Assembly: GCA_016932965.1 (NCBI GenBank)
Contig: JAFGBW010000101.1
Span: 1-9,072 of the forward strand
Origin: Candidatus Auribacterota bacterium
GTDB lineage: Bacteria; Auribacterota; JAFGBW01
Length of the DNA: 9,072 nt
Direction of reading: 5' to 3'
Shown here: piece by piece, positions 6,609 through 9,072 of the stretch
How positions within the stretch are numbered: position 1 is the first letter of the stretch
How the letters are laid out: each line of letters begins with the position of its first letter
Notes under the pieces: model-generated
Told to the model about the DNA's origin: nothing
What the model saw: only the letters and a program-made list of their open reading frames with translations
Databases searched by the model: none
Position numbers and translations under genes: made by a program

Positions 6609-7472
6609 CTAACCCTTCAACGCCTCGGCCGTACCAACGATATCAATCAATTCCCTTGTGATAGCCGACTGCCGTGCCCTGTTGAAATCCAGACGTAACG
6701 TCCGGATCAGCTCAGTAGCATTGTTGGAAGCCAAATCCATGGCAGTCATTCTGGCAAAAAATTCTGAGGTCTGGGATTCTAACAGCATGGCATACACTTT
6801 CATCTGCAGATAATAAAGAAGCAATTTTTCCAGAACAGCCTCTTTCTCAGGTTCAAAGAGATAATCCCTTGCCGCCGCACCCTGATGCCGGAGAACAGAG
6901 GGATCGAACGGTAGCAATTTGATGACAGGAATGGTTTCTCCTTCCCTGGGTTTGTAACGGGTATGGATCACCTTCACCTCGTCTACCCGGCCTTGGTGAT
7001 AGAATTCCAGAATCAGCCCCAATAATTCCGCCGCCTTTGTAAAAGAAAGACCCGTATAAAAATTGTTTTTCTCCAGAAGCATGGGCAGATGGACCCGTTT
7101 TAACTGAACGTTGCCTTTCTTCCCGATTCCAAAAATCGTCGTTTTCTCCTTTCCGGCAGATTCAGCGGCTTTTAAGAATTTTCTGACCACATTGCTGTTG
7201 AAGCCCCCGCACAACCCCCTGTCGCCGGTCATGATCATAAAACCGCATCTTTCAACCGGCCGCTCATTCATCAGAGGAACTTTCAATTCCGGATGACAAC
7301 ATAAAATGCCTGCCAATATCTCTTCCAGCTGCGTCAAAACCTCTTGGGCGAACTGCAAAGAGGATTCGGCCTTAAGGAGCTTGGCCGCTGCCACCATTTT
7401 CATTGCCTTGGTGATCTGCTCCACGTCCAGAACTGATTTGATCCGGTTTCGTATGTCCTTTAAAGTCGGCAA
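6609..7472 (-). CDS. atpG: ATP synthase F1 gamma subunit
   Basis: This complete 287-residue gamma subunit is the rotating central stalk that links the c-ring to the alpha3beta3 head. The two conserved ends form the coiled coil: PTLKDIRNRIKSV...QITKAMKMVAAAKL at the N-terminus, and MTAMDLASNNATELI (242-256) with RARQSAITRELIDIVGTAEA at the C-terminus. The Rossmann-like middle carries MTGDRGLCGGFN (81-92). The start codon is TTG: there is no in-frame ATG near the family-typical N-terminus, and AAGGA at 7481-7485 lies 8 bases upstream. A weak start codon fits the 1:3 ratio of gamma to alpha and beta, though that is inference. The upstream gap to atpA (223 bases) carries three perfect hairpins, and a palindromic element follows the gene. 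Confidence 0.98.
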   Translation of the reverse strand: MPTLKDIRNRIKSVLDVEQITKAMKMVAAAKLLKAESSLQFAQEVLTQLEEILAGILCCHPELKVPLMNERPVERCGFMIMTGDRGLCGGFNSNVVRKFLKAAESAGKEKTTIFGIGKKGNVQLKRVHLPMLLEKNNFYTGLSFTKAAELLGLILEFYHQGRVDEVKVIHTRYKPREGETIPVIKLLPFDPSVLRHQGAAARDYLFEPEKEAVLEKLLLYYLQMKVYAMLLESQTSEFFARMTAMDLASNNATELIRTLRLDFNRARQSAITRELIDIVGTAEALKG

Positions 7473-7480
7473 AAGCTGAT

Positions 7481-7485
7481 TCCTT
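7481..7485 (-). promoter_or_regulatory. Ribosome-binding site that fixes the TTG start of atpG
   Basis: AAGGA on the minus strand lies 8 bases before TTG at 7470-7472. With no ATG or GTG in frame between the site and the conserved PTLKDIRNRI, it supports a TTG start for the gamma subunit. Confidence 0.75.
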
Positions 7486-7510
7486 AGAATTTTTAAAAGA
7501 GATTAAATAT

Positions 7511-7546
7511 GCGGGAAAATCTTTTGTGGACAAAAGATTTTCCCGC
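7511..7546. repeat. Perfect 16-bp hairpin with 4-base loop
   Basis: GCGGGAAAATCTTTTG (7511-7526) pairs perfectly with CAAAAGATTTTCCCGC (7531-7546) around TGGA. It lies 38 bases upstream of the atpG start, inside the presumed atpA-atpG transcript. On the minus strand it is followed by ATATTTAATCTC rather than a T-run, so it is a poor fit to an intrinsic terminator. Confidence 0.85.
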
Positions 7547-7570
7547 ACCCTTTTCAAAAAACTTTATACA

Positions 7571-7605
7571 CGCTTTCATGGGAACATTCTGTTCCCATGA
7601 AAGCG
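7571..7605. repeat. Perfect 16-bp hairpin with 3-base loop
   Basis: CGCTTTCATGGGAACA (7571-7586) pairs perfectly with TGTTCCCATGAAAGCG (7590-7605) around TTC. Its sequence is unrelated to the neighbouring hairpin at 7511-7546, yet the architecture is the same. It lies in the atpA-atpG gap. Confidence 0.85.
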
Positions 7606-7685
7606 AAATAACCCTGAATATAAAATGCAATCCTTATCTATAAACGTTCGAACCTTGTGATTGTTCAGAATACTCATTCCAACAA

Positions 7686-7709
7686 TATCCGCTTTTTAAA
7701 AAGCGGATA
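7686..7709. repeat. Perfect 24-base palindrome across the atpA stop codon
   Basis: TATCCGCTTTTT (7686-7697) is followed immediately by its exact complement AAAAAGCGGATA (7698-7709). The atpA stop codon (7696-7698 on the minus strand) sits at the centre, and the right half encodes the last residues (LSAF). It is the third perfect inverted repeat in the atpA-atpG gap. As RNA, the bases near the centre would form the loop. Confidence 0.85.
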
Positions 7710-9072
7710 AAAATCCGGTTATGTTAACTTTTAAGGATTCTTCGTTCTCCCGGGTGATCTGTTTTTCCCGGGCAATATTCTTCAATATGCCGGGATGATT
7801 CTCCCTTAAAAAGGCAAGGAATTTCCTTTCAAATTCCTTTACCCTGGATTTGGGAAGATTCTTCAGATAATCATGCACGGCAGCGTAAATGACCACGACC
7901 TGTTCTTCAACAGGCATGGGAACGTATTGATCCTGTTTCAGGATTTCCAGGGTTTTTTCACCCTTGGAAAGCTGAGCCTGCGTGGCGGCATCCAAATCGC
8001 TCGAGAACTGGGCAAACGTGGCCAATTCCCGGTATTGCGCCAGATCCAGCCTGAGTCTTCCTGCAACCTGTTTCATGGCTTTGATCTGCGCAGAACCGCC
8101 GACTCTCGATACAGAAAGCCCGACGTTGACCGCCGGTTTTTGGCCTGAATAAAACAGGCCGGGTTCCAGATAAATCTGTCCGTCCGTGATGGAAATCACG
8201 TTGGTGGGAATGTAAGCGGATACGTCCCCTGCCTGGGTTTCAATAATAGGAAGCGCCGTCAAAGACCCGCTGCCCAGTTTTTCATTCAATTTGGCCGCTC
8301 TTTCCAGAAGTCTTGAATGCAGATAAAAAATATCGCCCGGATAAGCCTCTCTGCCGGGAGGACGTCTCAATACCAATGACATCTGTCTGTATGCCACGGC
8401 GTGTTTGGACAAATCATCATATATCACCAGGGCATGCTCCCCCTTGTCACGGAAATATTCCCCCATGGCGCATCCGGCATAAGGCGCAATGTATTGCATG
8501 GGCGCCGGAACAGAAGCCGTGGCGGAAACCACTATCGTGTATTTCATGGCCCCTGTCTCTTCGAGAGTTTTGACCACCTGGGCCACCGTGGACTGCTTCT
8601 GGCCCACGGCCACATAGATGCATTTGACTCCGGATGATTTCTGATTGATGATGGTGTCCAATGCAATAGCGGTCTTTCCTGTCTGACGGTCGCCGATGAT
8701 GAGTTCTCTTTGACCTCGGCCAATCGGTATCATGGAATCAATGGCTTTCAACCCTGTGGCCAAAGATTCATGAACCGATCTCCTGTCCACCACTCCGGGG
8801 GCAAGCCGCTCCAACGGCATAGTCTTACTGATATTGATGGGACCCTTGCCGTCTAAAGGCTGACCCAGTGAATTCACCACTCTCCCCAGCATGGCTTCGC
8901 CGACAGGCACTTCCAGAATCCGGCCTGTACGCCTGACCTCATCTCCTTCATGAATGAGGGTGTCCTGGCCGAAAAGCACGACTCCAACGTTCTTTTCCCT
9001 TAAATTCATGACCAGCCCAAAGACTCCGCCTGGAAATTCGATCATCTCGCCGGACATGGCATTTTTCAGGCC
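7696..9072 (-). CDS. atpA: ATP synthase F1 alpha subunit (5' end beyond window)
   Basis: 458 residues of the alpha subunit are visible; about 40-50 N-terminal residues lie beyond the right edge. The frame is open to the edge and reads [16 protein letters not shown], the conserved start of the beta-barrel region. The internal ATG at 9055-9057 is therefore not the start. The P-loop GDRQTGKT (8671-8694) binds the non-catalytic nucleotide. Other conserved alpha segments follow: [40 protein letters not shown] and [18 protein letters not shown], the last carrying the arginine that completes the beta active site. The C-terminal helical domain ends in [12 protein letters not shown]...GFLSAF. It is the first gene of the operon visible here; atpH and atpF would be expected upstream. 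Confidence 0.99.
   Translation of the reverse strand, partial: GLKNAMSGEMIEFPGGVFGLVMNLREKNVGVVLFGQDTLIHEGDEVRRTGRILEVPVGEAMLGRVVNSLGQPLDGKGPINISKTMPLERLAPGVVDRRSVHESLATGLKAIDSMIPIGRGQRELIIGDRQTGKTAIALDTIINQKSSGVKCIYVAVGQKQSTVAQVVKTLEETGAMKYTIVVSATASVPAPMQYIAPYAGCAMGEYFRDKGEHALVIYDDLSKHAVAYRQMSLVLRRPPGREAYPGDIFYLHSRLLERAAKLNEKLGSGSLTALPIIETQAGDVSAYIPTNVISITDGQIYLEPGLFYSGQKPAVNVGLSVSRVGGSAQIKAMKQVAGRLRLDLAQYRELATFAQFSSDLDAATQAQLSKGEKTLEILKQDQYVPMPVEEQVVVIYAAVHDYLKNLPKSRVKEFERKFLAFLRENHPGILKNIAREKQITRENEESLKVNITGFLSAF

Noticed and set aside
7511-7605. Intrinsic terminators between atpA and atpG
   Set aside because: The stems are perfect, but neither is followed by a proper T-run on the minus strand, and termination there would separate atpA from the rest of its operon.
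9055-9057. ATG as the start of atpA
   Set aside because: The frame stays open to the window edge and the residues upstream (GLKNA) match the alpha family, so the true start is outside.

Overview
The window comes from a bacterial chromosome. It holds the 3' part of an F1Fo ATP synthase operon on the minus strand (atpA, atpG, atpD, atpC). Convergent to it on the plus strand is a four-gene cluster of type IV pilin-like genes. Pilins with PilX/PilV/PilW-like features suggest a two-membrane (Gram-negative-type) cell. The very short epsilon subunit, the HAMP-only membrane protein behind the pilins and dispersed repeats of the CACCACGGAG type recall uncultivated lineages such as Omnitrophota, or Desulfobacterota. 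That placement is from memory and weak. There are no rRNA or tRNA genes, CRISPR array, transposase or phage genes.

Layout. Positions 1-166 hold the first 12 codons of a minus-strand gene leaving the window, and a divergent promoter region. Positions 167-403 encode a small three-helix membrane protein of unknown function. Positions 404-735 are non-coding and rich in inverted repeats. Positions 736-1146 encode a MaoC-like (R)-specific enoyl-CoA hydratase. Positions 1147-1530 are an AT-rich, gene-free leader with long inverted repeats and a possible sigma-54 site. Positions 1531-4422 are the compact pilin cluster: a PilX-like protein with a beta-rich C-terminus, a PilV-like pseudopilin, a PilW-like pseudopilin and a HAMP-only membrane protein, with overlapping or nearly touching ends. 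Only 39 bp separate it from the end of atpC. The rest (4462-9072, minus strand) is atpC, atpD, atpG and atpA, with atpA running off the right edge.

How the genes work together. AtpA (alpha), AtpD (beta), AtpG (gamma) and AtpC (epsilon) form the catalytic head and central stalk of ATP synthase. Epsilon has only its N-terminal beta-sandwich, so the usual C-terminal brake on ATP hydrolysis is missing. The pilin-like proteins probably form the priming or tip complex of a type IV pilus or type II-like pseudopilus whose assembly ATPase and platform are encoded elsewhere.

The most unusual signal lies between the genes. All three internal gaps of the ATP synthase cluster, normally short, are 200-300 bp long and filled with inverted repeats. 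The atpA-atpG gap has three perfect hairpins of unrelated sequence, one spanning the atpA stop codon. The atpG-atpD and atpD-atpC gaps each hold a roughly 150 bp palindromic element whose ends resemble CACCACGGAG or AACCACGAA, and a relative of the latter lies at 520-645. With the TTG start of atpG, this suggests either a mobile palindromic element family or a layer of RNA-level control over subunit dosage.
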